A stretch of 46,714 bases of DNA from Streptomyces pathocidini (GCF_001418495.1 NZ_LIQY01000001.1:1-46714); one strand, 5' to 3'; numbered from the stretch's first letter, positions 17,844-25,166 are shown. Notes: generated from the letters alone by a model not told the origin. Translations and numbers: made by a program.

Positions 17844-17926
17844 CTACGCGCCGTACGTGACACGGACGTTCGCGAAGCCGAGGGACCGCAGGAGCCCTCC
17901 AGCATCCTCGTCGTGTTCTATTCGGC
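17844..17926 (-). pseudogene. 3' remnant of a DUF4230 gene
   Basis: Read on the minus strand this encodes the C-terminus of the DUF4230 protein at 25167-25814: a frameshifted match to MLEGLLRSLG, then FANVRVTYGA and a TAG stop, against FTNIRVTYGA in the intact gene. One base is missing near 17896 relative to the intact copy. Nothing upstream of this scrap resembles the rest of the gene, so it is a truncated duplicate left at the cassette boundary. Confidence 0.75.
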
Positions 17927-18032
17927 CTGGGCCGTCAGTCGGCACACCCCCACATCATCACGACGAGGGCTTTGGCCACATGAGATCGAGTCCCTCTGAA
18001 AGTCGCCGCAAGACGCTGGCGGAGATGGATGT

Positions 18033-18548
18033 CTACAGCTCGCGTAGACCGGTCAGCACCCGCCCGATGATCAGTGGCCCGGCCTGTTGGTCGTCGGTGT
18101 CGATGGGAGGCTGGGCGGGCACCTCGACCCAGACGAACTTCCCGGGATGCTTGCTGGGAGTGGTAGTAGCCCCAGCGGCGTGCCATCGCTGAGGTGAGGA
18201 GCAGTCCTCTCGGCCTCCGGTGGCATTCTCGTCGGCGGACTGAGGTGTGGGCAGGCGTGGGTCTTTGTCGCCGATGGCGAGAAGGACCCCCGTTCTGGTG
18301 GGCCAGAGCCTGAGCAAGATCGTGGCGAGTGCCGGCGAACTTTCGACGTCTGATGGTGTCTGCTCTGGGTGGGCATGGCAGATGGCGTTGGTAGTGAGTT
18401 CCGAGACGAGGGGTCGGGCTACCTCGGTGCCCTCGTCGGGGAATCGCCAGTGTCGTAGCACGTCGACAGTGTGGCGGCGGGCCCAAGAGACGGCGTTGGG
18501 TGTGGCCGCGAGGATCAAGTCGCTGACGGGTGGGTGGGGTTGATTCAC
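18033..18548 (-). CDS. RsbW-like ATP-binding protein with a scrambled G2 region
   Basis: A 171-aa protein from GTG 18548 (NQPHPPVSDLILAATPNAVSWARRH). It has an HATPase_c N-box (PLVSELTTNAICHA), a G1-like LLAIGDKDPRLP and a normal C-terminal GKFVWVEVPAQPP. Between them the expected G2 box is missing in this frame; the neighbouring frame instead encodes GLLLTSAMARRWGYYHSQ, exactly what the family should have. Two compensating indels, near 18207-18213 and 18150-18156, therefore swap about 20 residues for unrelated ones. ATP binding is probably lost unless these are sequencing errors. It lies 122 bp downstream of the methyltransferase gene and is the last gene of the minus-strand series. Confidence 0.7.
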   Translation of the reverse strand: MNQPHPPVSDLILAATPNAVSWARRHTVDVLRHWRFPDEGTEVARPLVSELTTNAICHAHPEQTPSDVESSPALATILLRLWPTRTGVLLAIGDKDPRLPTPQSADENATGGREDCSSPQRWHAAGATTTPSKHPGKFVWVEVPAQPPIDTDDQQAGPLIIGRVLTGLREL

Positions 18549-18670
18549 GCGGGTGGCTCCCTCGGCTGCGTGGCCGGGCGGGTGCGGGGCACTGTGTGTG
18601 GCGCGGAAGGGCGGGCCCCGGAGGGCAGCGGAGGTCTGACCGTCCGGGGCCCGCTCGCCGCCAGGCGGCG

Positions 18671-19408
18671 CTACTTCGTCGCGACGACGTAGACACTGCC
18701 CCAGCGGCGCTTCGGGTTGGCCATGGAGGAGTCGAACGTCCAGGGTTCGACGGTGGTGAAGCCGGCTTCGGTGAAGAGCTGGACGAGCTTCTCGTGGTCG
18801 TACGCCCAGAGGTGCGCGGTGTAGTTGGGGTCGTCGTCCTGGTCGCGGAAGACGAGGTTGACGAGGTCGAGCTGGGTGTTGATGTCGCCGAGGCAGTCGC
18901 GCTTGGCGTACCAGCGGTCGATCGTCTCGGTGGAGCGGTCGAGGGCGCCGGGGTACTGGCTGAGCGCGAAGGCGGCGTCGGGGACGCCGGTGATGATCTG
19001 GCCGCCGGGTACCAGTACGCGGTGGGATTCGGCGACGTAGTGCTTGACGGAGCATGGGTAGTCGATGTGCTCCATGAAGTGCTCGGAGAAGATCGTCTGG
19101 ACGGTGTCGTCGTGGAGGGGGATGCCTTCGCGGACGTCCCAGAGGAGGTCGGCGGGCGGGACGGCGTCGATGTTGAAGAAACCGTCGATGCGGTGGGTTC
19201 CGCCGCCGATCTGCACTTTGGTGGGCTTCTGGTCGATCCTGCCGCTGGGCCATGCGCGTTGGCTGGCGTGGTGGTGTCGGTGGAGTTCGATCTCCCGGGC
19301 GGCGGCTCGGAGGCTGCGGGCCAAGCCGTGGGTTGTGGCGGGGTGGTCCAGGAGAGAGGCGATCTGTCCGCTGAGGGGGTCGGTTGAGGGCATGCCGAAG
19401 CGACGCAT
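18671..19408 (-). CDS. Class I SAM-dependent methyltransferase
   Basis: A 245-aa protein with an intact Rossmann methyltransferase core. Motif I is KVQIGGGTHRIDGFFNID (about residues 64-81), in the form seen in methyltransferases that begin K-x-x-x-G-G-G and end N-I-D. FSEHFMEHIDY and ESHRVLVPGGQIITGVPD follow as the post-I and motif II/III regions. The C-terminus is WGSVYVVATK. Translation may start at ATG 19408 or ATG 19393. It is 61 bp downstream of the unrecognised 464-aa gene in a common orientation. The substrate cannot be told from sequence; its neighbours suggest a nucleotide or sugar-nucleotide derivative. Confidence 0.87.
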   Translation of the reverse strand: MRRFGMPSTDPLSGQIASLLDHPATTHGLARSLRAAAREIELHRHHHASQRAWPSGRIDQKPTKVQIGGGTHRIDGFFNIDAVPPADLLWDVREGIPLHDDTVQTIFSEHFMEHIDYPCSVKHYVAESHRVLVPGGQIITGVPDAAFALSQYPGALDRSTETIDRWYAKRDCLGDINTQLDLVNLVFRDQDDDPNYTAHLWAYDHEKLVQLFTEAGFTTVEPWTFDSSMANPKRRWGSVYVVATK

Positions 19409-19469
19409 GACGGCTCCTAGTCAAAGGGACGCTGTTGTGAGGGGCGGACTGCGGGGAACGCGGAGGGAG

Positions 19470-20864
19470 TCACGCGGCGCTGGGCGCGGGGGCAGTCCAC
19501 TGGTTGTTCCGCATGAGGGTGTACTTGATGTCGACCAGTCGCGGGGCGATGGTCAGGTCGAGTTGCTCGGCCGGGTGGACGTGGCCGGCGTGGTCCTGCT
19601 CGGCACGCCACACGCGGTAGTCGAGGTTGGGATAGGCGGGGTTGATGCCGATCTCGCCTTTGGGCATCGTGCCGTTGAATGGCGCGACGATGTCCATGTG
19701 GTTCCAGTAGTTCCAGGCTTGCAGGGCCTTGTACTGGTCGAAATAGAAGTAGAAGTCGGGGTAGCGGCCGAACGTGCGCAGTTCCCGGTGGATGAGGTGG
19801 CCCAGGAGCGGGCCGAGCTGGGTGGCGAGGGCGTCGAATTCCCAGCGGGTGCGGTGCCAGGCTTCGGGGATCTCTCCAGGGGGGAAGAGGCGTGCGGCGA
19901 CGAGGTGGCTGATCCGCTCGACGAGGTACGTACGCGCGTGGTCGGTGTCGACGGTGGGGTCGACCTGCATCAGGAGCGCGGCGAGCCGGTTGGGATGGGG
20001 GCGGAACTTCGCGAGGTCGAACTTGCCGGCCATGGCGGGGAAGGAGGCGAACAGCATCTCCTTGTACAGCCAGTTGTTCAGTTCCCCGAGTTCGGCCAGG
20101 CGGCGGGTGTGCTGGGAGGTGGAGTGGAGCATCAGATACTCCGCGAGCACCTCGAAGTACAGGTACCCCAGGATCGGCAGACGCTGGATGGTCTCGTCGA
20201 GCTGTTGGAGGAACGGTTCGGGGTCGACGCGCGTGCCTTGGTAGGCCACGGCGGCGGCTGTGGCGAGGAACGCGGCTGAGTTTTTGATGCGGCCGACGAC
20301 GGTTTCGCCGAGGTGATGGCGCTCGGTCTTGCTGAGCAGGTATTCGAGGTGGCTATAGATCTGTAGGTGGATCAGGCCGAGTCGGAGGTAGTCGACGCCA
20401 GCGAGCCCCCGGTATGCCTGCGGTGGTGTGTTGATCTCGAAAATCAGGGGTGTCGGGGTGCGGTCAGTTACGCGGAGTCTGGCCAGGGAGGCCGGTGCTT
20501 CCTTCGTCAGCACGTAGGAGGCAAGGTTGTGCATACGGAAGCCCTGGGCGGTCTCAGTGAGCGGAGCGCAGTAGATGCTTCCGACGAGGCAGCCCCCTGA
20601 CGGGTAGAGGACTCCCTGCTGGTTGATTTCCTCCAGGGCGTGGGTGACATGGAGCAGGTGCAGCTTGCCGTTGCCGCTCAACGCATCGAAGAGGGTGTTC
20701 TGGCGTAGAAGCTTCCCGTTCGGCGTCTCCTCGGCCAGGCGCTGGTCCCATGCTGCGGTCTGTGAGGCGAGCGGGTCGTTGGCGTCGGCAGGTCCGGGGA
20801 TGAGCGTGGAGTCGAAGAAGGCGTGGGCATCGGCCCACAGGTGGTAGGCGTCGAGGAAGTCCAC
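19470..20864 (-). CDS. Unrecognised 464-aa cassette protein
   Basis: Soluble protein from GTG 20864 (VDFLDAYHLWADAHAFFDSTLIPG), two bases after the HD-domain gene stop, so translation of the two is probably coupled. I do not recognise a family. It is rich in aromatic and His residues. Notable conserved-looking stretches are FEINTPPQAYRGLAGVDY (about residues 146-163), LGYLYFEVLAEYLMLHS, the tyrosine-rich RYPDFYFYFDQYKALQAWNYW and a C-terminal PRLVDIKYTLMRNNQW. There is no signal peptide, membrane segment or obvious Walker motif. Helix-rich composition suggests an alpha-helical enzyme or scaffold. Its position between HD hydrolase and methyltransferase implies the same pathway. Confidence 0.85.
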   Translation of the reverse strand: MDFLDAYHLWADAHAFFDSTLIPGPADANDPLASQTAAWDQRLAEETPNGKLLRQNTLFDALSGNGKLHLLHVTHALEEINQQGVLYPSGGCLVGSIYCAPLTETAQGFRMHNLASYVLTKEAPASLARLRVTDRTPTPLIFEINTPPQAYRGLAGVDYLRLGLIHLQIYSHLEYLLSKTERHHLGETVVGRIKNSAAFLATAAAVAYQGTRVDPEPFLQQLDETIQRLPILGYLYFEVLAEYLMLHSTSQHTRRLAELGELNNWLYKEMLFASFPAMAGKFDLAKFRPHPNRLAALLMQVDPTVDTDHARTYLVERISHLVAARLFPPGEIPEAWHRTRWEFDALATQLGPLLGHLIHRELRTFGRYPDFYFYFDQYKALQAWNYWNHMDIVAPFNGTMPKGEIGINPAYPNLDYRVWRAEQDHAGHVHPAEQLDLTIAPRLVDIKYTLMRNNQWTAPAPSAA

Positions 20865-20866
20865 GG

Positions 20867-21631
20867 TTACACCAGGCCCTTCTCTGCCAGGGCGAAGCGG
20901 ACGGCTTCGGGGCTGCTGGCGCCTGCCAGTTGGGCCTTCTCGGAGATGACCACGAGGTCGAAGGCGAGGCTGCGGAACTGGTCGAACGCCAGCTGGCGGA
21001 CGCGCCGGACGTCCGGCCACCACTTGAGCTTCGGCAAGCGGTAGCGGTCCAGAGCGTCGGCGGCCTTGACCACGTCGACGATGTGCTCGGCGCGTGCGTG
21101 GTCGCTGCGGTCGTCGGTGCTGAAGGCGGTGTACGGAACGTCGTGCAGGCGCACGGCAGCGGCTGCCTGCACGATCCGGAAGGGCGTGGCGGTGATATCG
21201 AAGTGCCCCCACACGGTGTCGGCGTTCGCGGCGAGCCAGACGGCTGCGCGGTCGCCGTGCCCCTGATCGTCCTTGTCATGGCGGCGCTGGCAGTCGTGAA
21301 TGGCGGCGGCGACGATCGCGGTGGCGGTGTCGGCGTCGTCCAGGCCGTTCGCCTCGGCGAGGACAGCGGCCAGTGCTGCCGTGCGCATGCCGTGTCTGAC
21401 GCCATGGAGTGACGTGTACAGCCGGGGGTCGGCCATCCAGGCGGGTGGTACACCGGCGCGCTTGATCAGGCTCTGCGATGTGTGACGCAGGGTCCGCCGT
21501 GGTGCCGGCGGGAGGTCAGGCTGGTTGCCCGCGATCCACGCGATGGTCGTGTGATCCATGCACTGGTGGAGCGGTAGCCGCCCTTGGGCAGCCAGGTCGA
21601 TCAGATTTGCGGTCGCTGGGGTCGTGCTCAT
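20867..21631 (-). CDS. HD-domain phosphohydrolase
   Basis: A 254-aa protein with an HD metal-dependent phosphohydrolase domain: His76/His80 (LHGVRHGMRTA), the His112-Asp113 doublet (AAAIHDCQRRHD), His125 (GHGDRAAVWLA) and a C-terminal Asp at 192/195 (VVKAADALDRYR). Such domains hydrolyse phosphate esters of nucleotides or related molecules. The start is ATG 21631. The final third (RRVRQLAFDQFRSLAFDLVVISEKAQL) is helical. It lies 38 bp downstream of the CYTH gene. The exact substrate is unknown. Confidence 0.85.
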   Translation of the reverse strand: MSTTPATANLIDLAAQGRLPLHQCMDHTTIAWIAGNQPDLPPAPRRTLRHTSQSLIKRAGVPPAWMADPRLYTSLHGVRHGMRTAALAAVLAEANGLDDADTATAIVAAAIHDCQRRHDKDDQGHGDRAAVWLAANADTVWGHFDITATPFRIVQAAAAVRLHDVPYTAFSTDDRSDHARAEHIVDVVKAADALDRYRLPKLKWWPDVRRVRQLAFDQFRSLAFDLVVISEKAQLAGASSPEAVRFALAEKGLV

Positions 21632-21669
21632 CTGTGCCCACCCCCTTGGTGGTCTCCGCGGTGTCTTGC

Positions 21670-22245
21670 CTACCGGATAAGTGGGGCTTCCTGCTTGCGT
21701 TCCTTCTCGGCGGCCTCGAAGGCGGCAGTGAAGTCGGCCAGCTCCTGCTCAGTCATCAAGCTCACGCCCAATTCGGCGGCGACGTTCGTGATCTTCGCGG
21801 CTGCCTCGACACGATCGGCATCCGCGGCACCGTCGTCGAGCAGGATCTCGAACTCGGCGTGATAGCCCCACGCCTCGCTCCACTTGACCGCGATCTCGAC
21901 GCCGTCGAAGCGGAAGTTGTGGCGGAAGTTGAACGCCTCGTGCATGGTCGTCTCGAAGCCGAGGGCGTTGAACACCTTCACCGCGGCGGGAACGTCGGCG
22001 GGGGCGATGGCGAACTCGGTCTCCGCGAAGGCCGTTCCCTGACCGATCTTGCTTCCCTTGAGCGTGATCTTGGCGGTCCCGGCGGCCGTGTTGTCGGTAA
22101 CCTTCAGGAGCCTGTCGGGGAACACGTAGAAGTAGATGTGCTTGTCGTCCCTGCCTAGGTCTTCACCGTCCGCCTTCAGACGGGCGACCAGCTGGTCGTG
22201 GGCTTCCTTGGTGAAGCGGGCACGCATCTCGATCTCGACGGCCAT
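21670..22245 (-). CDS. CYTH / triphosphate tunnel metalloenzyme-like protein
   Basis: A 191-aa protein resembling class IV adenylate cyclases (CyaB) and thiamine triphosphatases, which bind triphosphates inside a beta barrel. The N-terminal signature ExExK appears as E4-I-E6-M-R8 with Arg in place of Lys. Later strands include KITLKG, ETEFAI and YHAEFEILLDD, with charged residues facing in the usual pattern. ATG 22245 is preceded by AGGAG. Whether it makes cAMP, cleaves triphosphates or only binds them cannot be decided. It sits in a series with ndk and the HD hydrolase, consistent with nucleotide chemistry. Confidence 0.75.
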   Translation of the reverse strand: MAVEIEMRARFTKEAHDQLVARLKADGEDLGRDDKHIYFYVFPDRLLKVTDNTAAGTAKITLKGSKIGQGTAFAETEFAIAPADVPAAVKVFNALGFETTMHEAFNFRHNFRFDGVEIAVKWSEAWGYHAEFEILLDDGAADADRVEAAAKITNVAAELGVSLMTEQELADFTAAFEAAEKERKQEAPLIR

Positions 22246-22402
22246 GGGGTGCTGTCTCCTCGTTTCAGGCATGGCGAAGCCGCCCGGACCCTGCCGCAAG
22301 GGGGCCTGTCCGGTGGGGTGGCTGTGTGAAATTGGTGGTCAGAGGCGGGTGACGCGGCCGGTTCCAGGCGCCGGCCACATCACCCGATGTGCATCTGTGG
22401 TG

Positions 22403-22702
22403 TCACCCGAGGTCGCCGAAGCGGTCCTGGACGACGCCCGAGTGCAGGTAGGTCGGAATAGAGACGCCGCCCACCGAGGTGCGGCTGGTAGCGACCTGTT
22501 CCTCCGTGTCGCTGGGAAAGCCCTCCAGGAGGCGGAGGCACTGCTGGACCCATTCACGCGACTTGGGCCAGTCGCCCAGGTCACGGTGGCGCACCGCCAG
22601 GGCGTACGCGGTCTCTGTGGCCGCCCATCGGTCGGTTACCAGCTCTCGCTGGAAGATCGACTCCAGTTCCTCGGCGGAGGCCATGCGGGTCTGGTTGGTC
22701 AT
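22403..22702 (-). CDS. Small hypothetical protein of the cassette
   Basis: A 99-aa protein starting at ATG 22702 behind GAGAGGG. The N-terminal 65 residues look helical and TPR-like (ELESIFQRELVTDRWAATET, YALAVRHRDLGDWPKSREWV). The tail is SVGGVSIPTYLHSGVVQDRFGDLG. I do not recognise a family. It lies between ndk (79 bp upstream) and the CYTH gene (157 bp downstream), all on the minus strand, and has coding-like third-position GC. It may be an adaptor subunit. Confidence 0.7.
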   Translation of the reverse strand: MTNQTRMASAEELESIFQRELVTDRWAATETAYALAVRHRDLGDWPKSREWVQQCLRLLEGFPSDTEEQVATSRTSVGGVSIPTYLHSGVVQDRFGDLG

Positions 22703-22781
22703 GGTGCCCTCTCAGGTCAGACGGTCGTGCGTAGTGGTGATCAACGCGTCGGCGCCCCCGCAGTGACGCCGTAAGTCACCT

Positions 22782-23291
22782 CTAGTAGGTGTAGATCTCG
22801 GCCAGCGTCTTGTAGTCCTGCAGCTCGTCCTTGTCGAACCACAGCTCCACCTCCTGCTTGGCCTCCTCCGCGTTGCCGGAGGCATGAACGAGGTTCGCTA
22901 CCGCCTTGCCCGTGGCGATGCTGGCGGCAGAGCTGTAGTGCGACAGGTCCCCGCGCACCGTGCCGGCCGGAGCCTCGTTCGGATACGTGCTGCCCACGAT
23001 CTTTCGGACGGTGGCGATGGCGTCATAGCCCTCCAGCACCAAGGCGATGACAGGCCCTTGCTGCATGAAGGTGGCAGTGACGCCGTAGACCTCCGAGCCC
23101 AGCCGCTCCTCCAGGTCGAAGTAGTGGCGGCGGGTGAACTCCTCGTCCATCCACTTCATCTTGGTGCCGACGATCTTCAGCGCGGCGTCCTCGAACCGCG
23201 AGATGATCCTTCCCGCCAGGCCACGCGCCAGCGCATCGGGCTTGAGTAGAACGAGCGTGCGCTCGACGGTGTGTGCCTGATCCTTGGGCAT
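22782..23291 (-). CDS. ndk: Nucleoside diphosphate kinase, divergent paralogue
   Basis: A 169-aa NDK-family protein, longer than the usual ~137-aa housekeeping enzyme. It keeps KPDAL near the N-terminus (Lys17), GTVRGDLSHYSS, and the phospho-acceptor His136 in NLVHASGNAEEA. The enzyme should transfer the gamma phosphate between nucleoside triphosphates and diphosphates through a phospho-histidine. The extra length is mostly the C-terminal tail (EVELWFDKDELQDYKTLAEIYTY) and an 11-residue N-terminal extension. It heads the minus-strand gene series of the cassette, which suggests a pathway-specific copy. Confidence 0.9.
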   Translation of the reverse strand: MPKDQAHTVERTLVLLKPDALARGLAGRIISRFEDAALKIVGTKMKWMDEEFTRRHYFDLEERLGSEVYGVTATFMQQGPVIALVLEGYDAIATVRKIVGSTYPNEAPAGTVRGDLSHYSSAASIATGKAVANLVHASGNAEEAKQEVELWFDKDELQDYKTLAEIYTY

Positions 23292-23698
23292 TGGCTCCCT
23301 TTCGCCTTTCTAACAACCGGACATGACGGGTTCTCAGCCGTCACCTGCTGAGGTTACCGGCGCTGACATGGCGGTTCGGACGTACGGGCAACGCCTCGGA
23401 CGGGCGAAATGCTGACGGTGATGAAATTGGCCAACGGGACAGGGCCCAGATGAGCCAACTTCCCATCCAGTGTTACCTGTTGGTGCGTCGCATCTAAGAT
23501 CTCCTCTGTGGTCGACTGACGCTCTCGCGCCACGCACTGGACTCCCAAGGGCTGAGCAGTTCACCGGGTGATTCCTTGCCCTGGTGACTCCGATTCTTCC
23601 GGAGCCCAATCCGCACCACTATGTAGCGCCAGTGCAGTGGGAGTGCACCTTCGGCGCGCAGGTTCCTGCACCGCGAGCGATGACGGAGGGGCAGCCTC
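23292..23698. promoter_or_regulatory. Divergent control region of the nucleotide-enzyme cassette
   Basis: This 407-bp gap separates ndk (minus) from the first Nudix gene (plus), so it must drive both arms of the cassette. It has AT-richer patches around 23405-23435 and 23460-23515. TAAGAT at 23494-23499 could be a -10 element on the plus strand. On the minus strand a well-placed AGAGGAGA precedes a 6-codon frame at 23473-23493. A minus-strand frame at 23354-23548 has some coding character, but I cannot support it as a gene. Confidence 0.5.
23473..23493 (-). other. Possible 6-aa leader peptide upstream of ndk
   Basis: On the minus strand AGAGGAGA is followed at good spacing by ATG and the frame MRRTNR, then TAA. 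It lies about 180 bp ahead of ndk. A short, well-initiated frame in a long leader is the form taken by attenuation peptides, but no alternative hairpins were demonstrated, so this is speculative. Confidence 0.2.
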
Positions 23699-24358
23699 GT
23701 GGACGTGATCGAGCTGTGGAGTGGCCGCTACGCCTGCCTGCTGCAATCCGCTCTGCGCTTCACCAACGAACAGTTCGCCGCCCGTCTGGGCATCGCTGTG
23801 CGGACCGTAGCCACCTGGCACTCCGACGCGGCCGTCGTACCCCGCCGGGAGATGCAGCAGCTCCTCGACACCATCCACGAGCAGGCCCCGGAGGCAGCGA
23901 GACAGCGCTTCGCACTCCTCGTCGCCGCCGAGCGGACCCCGGAGATTGCTCCACCGGTTGGCGCCCAAGCGCTCCGCGTGGCCATCGCCGTGGTCGTCCG
24001 GGATCACAAGGTGCTGTTGGTCTGCCGCCGCGACGACGACGCGACCGGCATCACCTGGCAGTTCCCCGCCGGTGTGATCAAGCCCGGCGGCAAGGCGGAG
24101 ACCACCACGGTGCGGGAGACACTCGACGAGACAGGCGTCCACTGCGCGGTCCGGCAGCACCTCGGCAACCGGCTCCACCCGGTAACCGGTGTGCTGTGCG
24201 AGTACTTCCTCTGCGAGTACCTCGCAGGTGAGGCCAAGAACACCGACACCGTCGAGAACATCGACGTGATGTGGGTCCCCAGGAACGCAGTGACCCGCTT
24301 CATCCCCACCGATACGATCTTCCCGCCCATTCTCGCCGTGCTGGAGGAACAGACGTGA
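23699..24358 (+). CDS. HTH-Nudix fusion protein with degenerate Nudix box
   Basis: A 219-aa protein from GTG 23699, preceded by GGAGGGG. Residues 1-75 form a helix-turn-helix-like domain (ELWSGRYACLLQSALRFTN, EQFAARLGIAVRTVATW) often found at the start of Streptomyces regulators. Residues about 92-215 are a Nudix hydrolase domain. The Nudix box at 125-147 reads G-x5-G-x7-RE-TL-DE-T-G-V: the first conserved Glu is Gly131 and one of the metal-binding Glu positions is Asp143. Its stop overlaps the next Nudix start (GTGA). It may be a Nudix-type ligand sensor rather than a full enzyme. Confidence 0.87.
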   Translation: MDVIELWSGRYACLLQSALRFTNEQFAARLGIAVRTVATWHSDAAVVPRREMQQLLDTIHEQAPEAARQRFALLVAAERTPEIAPPVGAQALRVAIAVVVRDHKVLLVCRRDDDATGITWQFPAGVIKPGGKAETTTVRETLDETGVHCAVRQHLGNRLHPVTGVLCEYFLCEYLAGEAKNTDTVENIDVMWVPRNAVTRFIPTDTIFPPILAVLEEQT

Positions 24359-24765
24359 CGCAGCAGAACGCAAACGAGCGACCGGGCATCGCCGCGGCGA
24401 TCGTCGTCCACGAGAGCCGCGTGCTCATGGTGCGGCGCCGTGTCAGCGAGGGCCAGCTCTCCTGGCAGTTCCCCGCCGGCGAGGTCGAACCAGGCGAGAC
24501 ACGCGAAGACGCCGCCGTACGCGAAACCAAGGAAGAGACCGGCCTGGACGTGGCCGCCGTCAAGCTCCTTGGCGAGCGGGTCCACCCGAAGACGGGCCGG
24601 CTGATGTCGTACACCGCCTGCGAGGTCGCGGGCGGGACGGCCTACGTCGCGGACACCGACGAGCTGGCCGAACTCGCGTGGGTGGCGCACGCCGACATCC
24701 CCGAGTACGTGCCCTACGGGCTCTACGAGCCGGTGCAGCAGCATCTGGACGCCACGCTGAGGTGA
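24355..24765 (+). CDS. Nudix hydrolase
   Basis: A 136-aa Nudix hydrolase with a perfect box at residues 42-64: G42-x5-E48-x7-R56-E57-x2-E60-E61-x-G63-L64, preceded by SWQFPAGEVEPG. It should cleave a nucleoside diphosphate linked to another moiety, with divalent metal. GTG 24355 overlaps the upstream stop by four bases, so the two Nudix proteins are translationally coupled and may form a pair. The longer frame starting at 24271 lies inside the first Nudix gene and is rejected. Confidence 0.92.
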   Translation: MTQQNANERPGIAAAIVVHESRVLMVRRRVSEGQLSWQFPAGEVEPGETREDAAVRETKEETGLDVAAVKLLGERVHPKTGRLMSYTACEVAGGTAYVADTDELAELAWVAHADIPEYVPYGLYEPVQQHLDATLR

Positions 24766-24766
24766 C

Positions 24767-24790
24767 TGCCGACCCGGGTATGGGTCGGCA
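24767..24790 (+). terminator. Terminator after the Nudix pair
   Basis: TGCCGACCC (24767-24775) and GGGTCGGCA (24782-24790) form a perfect 9-bp stem with a 6-base loop, starting two bases after the stop codon. Confidence 0.75.
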
Positions 24791-25037
24791 ACTCTGCTGG
24801 CTGAGTGGGAAGTTATTCTTGGTCGCGCCCCTCCCCGCGAGCGTAGACGCTTATTTTCTCATGCGAGTGCAGCTACACGTCGCTCAAGCTCAGCACGAGT
24901 CGGCCTCTTTGACGGCGGAGTAGCCGCTGGCTTTGGAGGAGAGGACGGTTCACCGCCACCTGACTGGCGCGAAGGACACGATCGCTGATGAGGCCTTCCC
25001 GCGGCGCTCTGGTACCGCTCTGACGATCACTGTGCAT
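24791..25037. other. Non-coding stretch at the right edge of the cassette
   Basis: This 247-bp stretch between the Nudix terminator and the DUF397 remnant has lower and uneven GC, with AT-rich patches near 24810-24820 and 24850-24865. I see no gene, RNA or insertion-sequence end in it. It may be residue of the recombination that placed the cassette. Confidence 0.4.
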
Positions 25038-25091
25038 GTGCTCACGTTCCGGCGGGCCGCCTTCGCCGCGTTTGTCACGGCGGCGAGGGGG
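25038..25091 (+). pseudogene. DUF397 C-terminal remnant
   Basis: The frame encodes VLTFRRAAFAAFVTAAR, a clear match to the C-terminus of the DUF397 proteins (VLTFRAGAFAAFVAAA at 17695 onwards). The conserved N-terminal WRKSSYS and RDSKDP motifs are absent upstream, so only the tail survives. It faces the intact DUF4230 gene exactly as the intact DUF397 gene faces the DUF4230 remnant on the left side. Confidence 0.75.
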
Positions 25092-25109
25092 CGCCGGACG
25101 GTGAGCGGC

Positions 25110-25159
25110 GGGCCGGACCGTCCGGAGCCCGTTAGGCAGCGCCCTTGCCGGTCCGGCCC
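25110..25159. terminator. Hairpin before the DUF4230 3' end
   Basis: GGGCCGGACCG (25110-25120) and CGGTCCGGCCC (25149-25159) are perfect 11-bp arms around a 28-base loop. It lies eight bases beyond the DUF4230 stop and is suited to end that minus-strand gene. Confidence 0.6.
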
Positions 25160-25166
25160 CGGCACC

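Larger units (their letters stand above)
17695..17937 (+). repeat. Left copy of the cassette-flanking direct repeat
   Basis: This block consists of the end of the second DUF397 gene, a short spacer with a hairpin, and the end of a DUF4230 gene on the minus strand. The same three elements in the same order and orientation recur at 25038-25262. Identity is high at the two ends, including about 85% over the last 90 bases, and poor in the middle. The two copies bracket the 18.0-24.8 kb cassette. Confidence 0.7.

Noticed and set aside
17844-17926. Reading the conserved segment as a plus-strand gene extending the DUF397 region.
   Set aside because: The similarity to the DUF4230 gene is on the minus strand and ends at its stop codon, so it is a 3' remnant of that gene.
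23354-23548. A 64-codon minus-strand frame in the cassette control region.
   Set aside because: There is no ribosome site at a suitable start and no recognisable motif. It overlaps the expected promoter area. It remains possible but unsupported.
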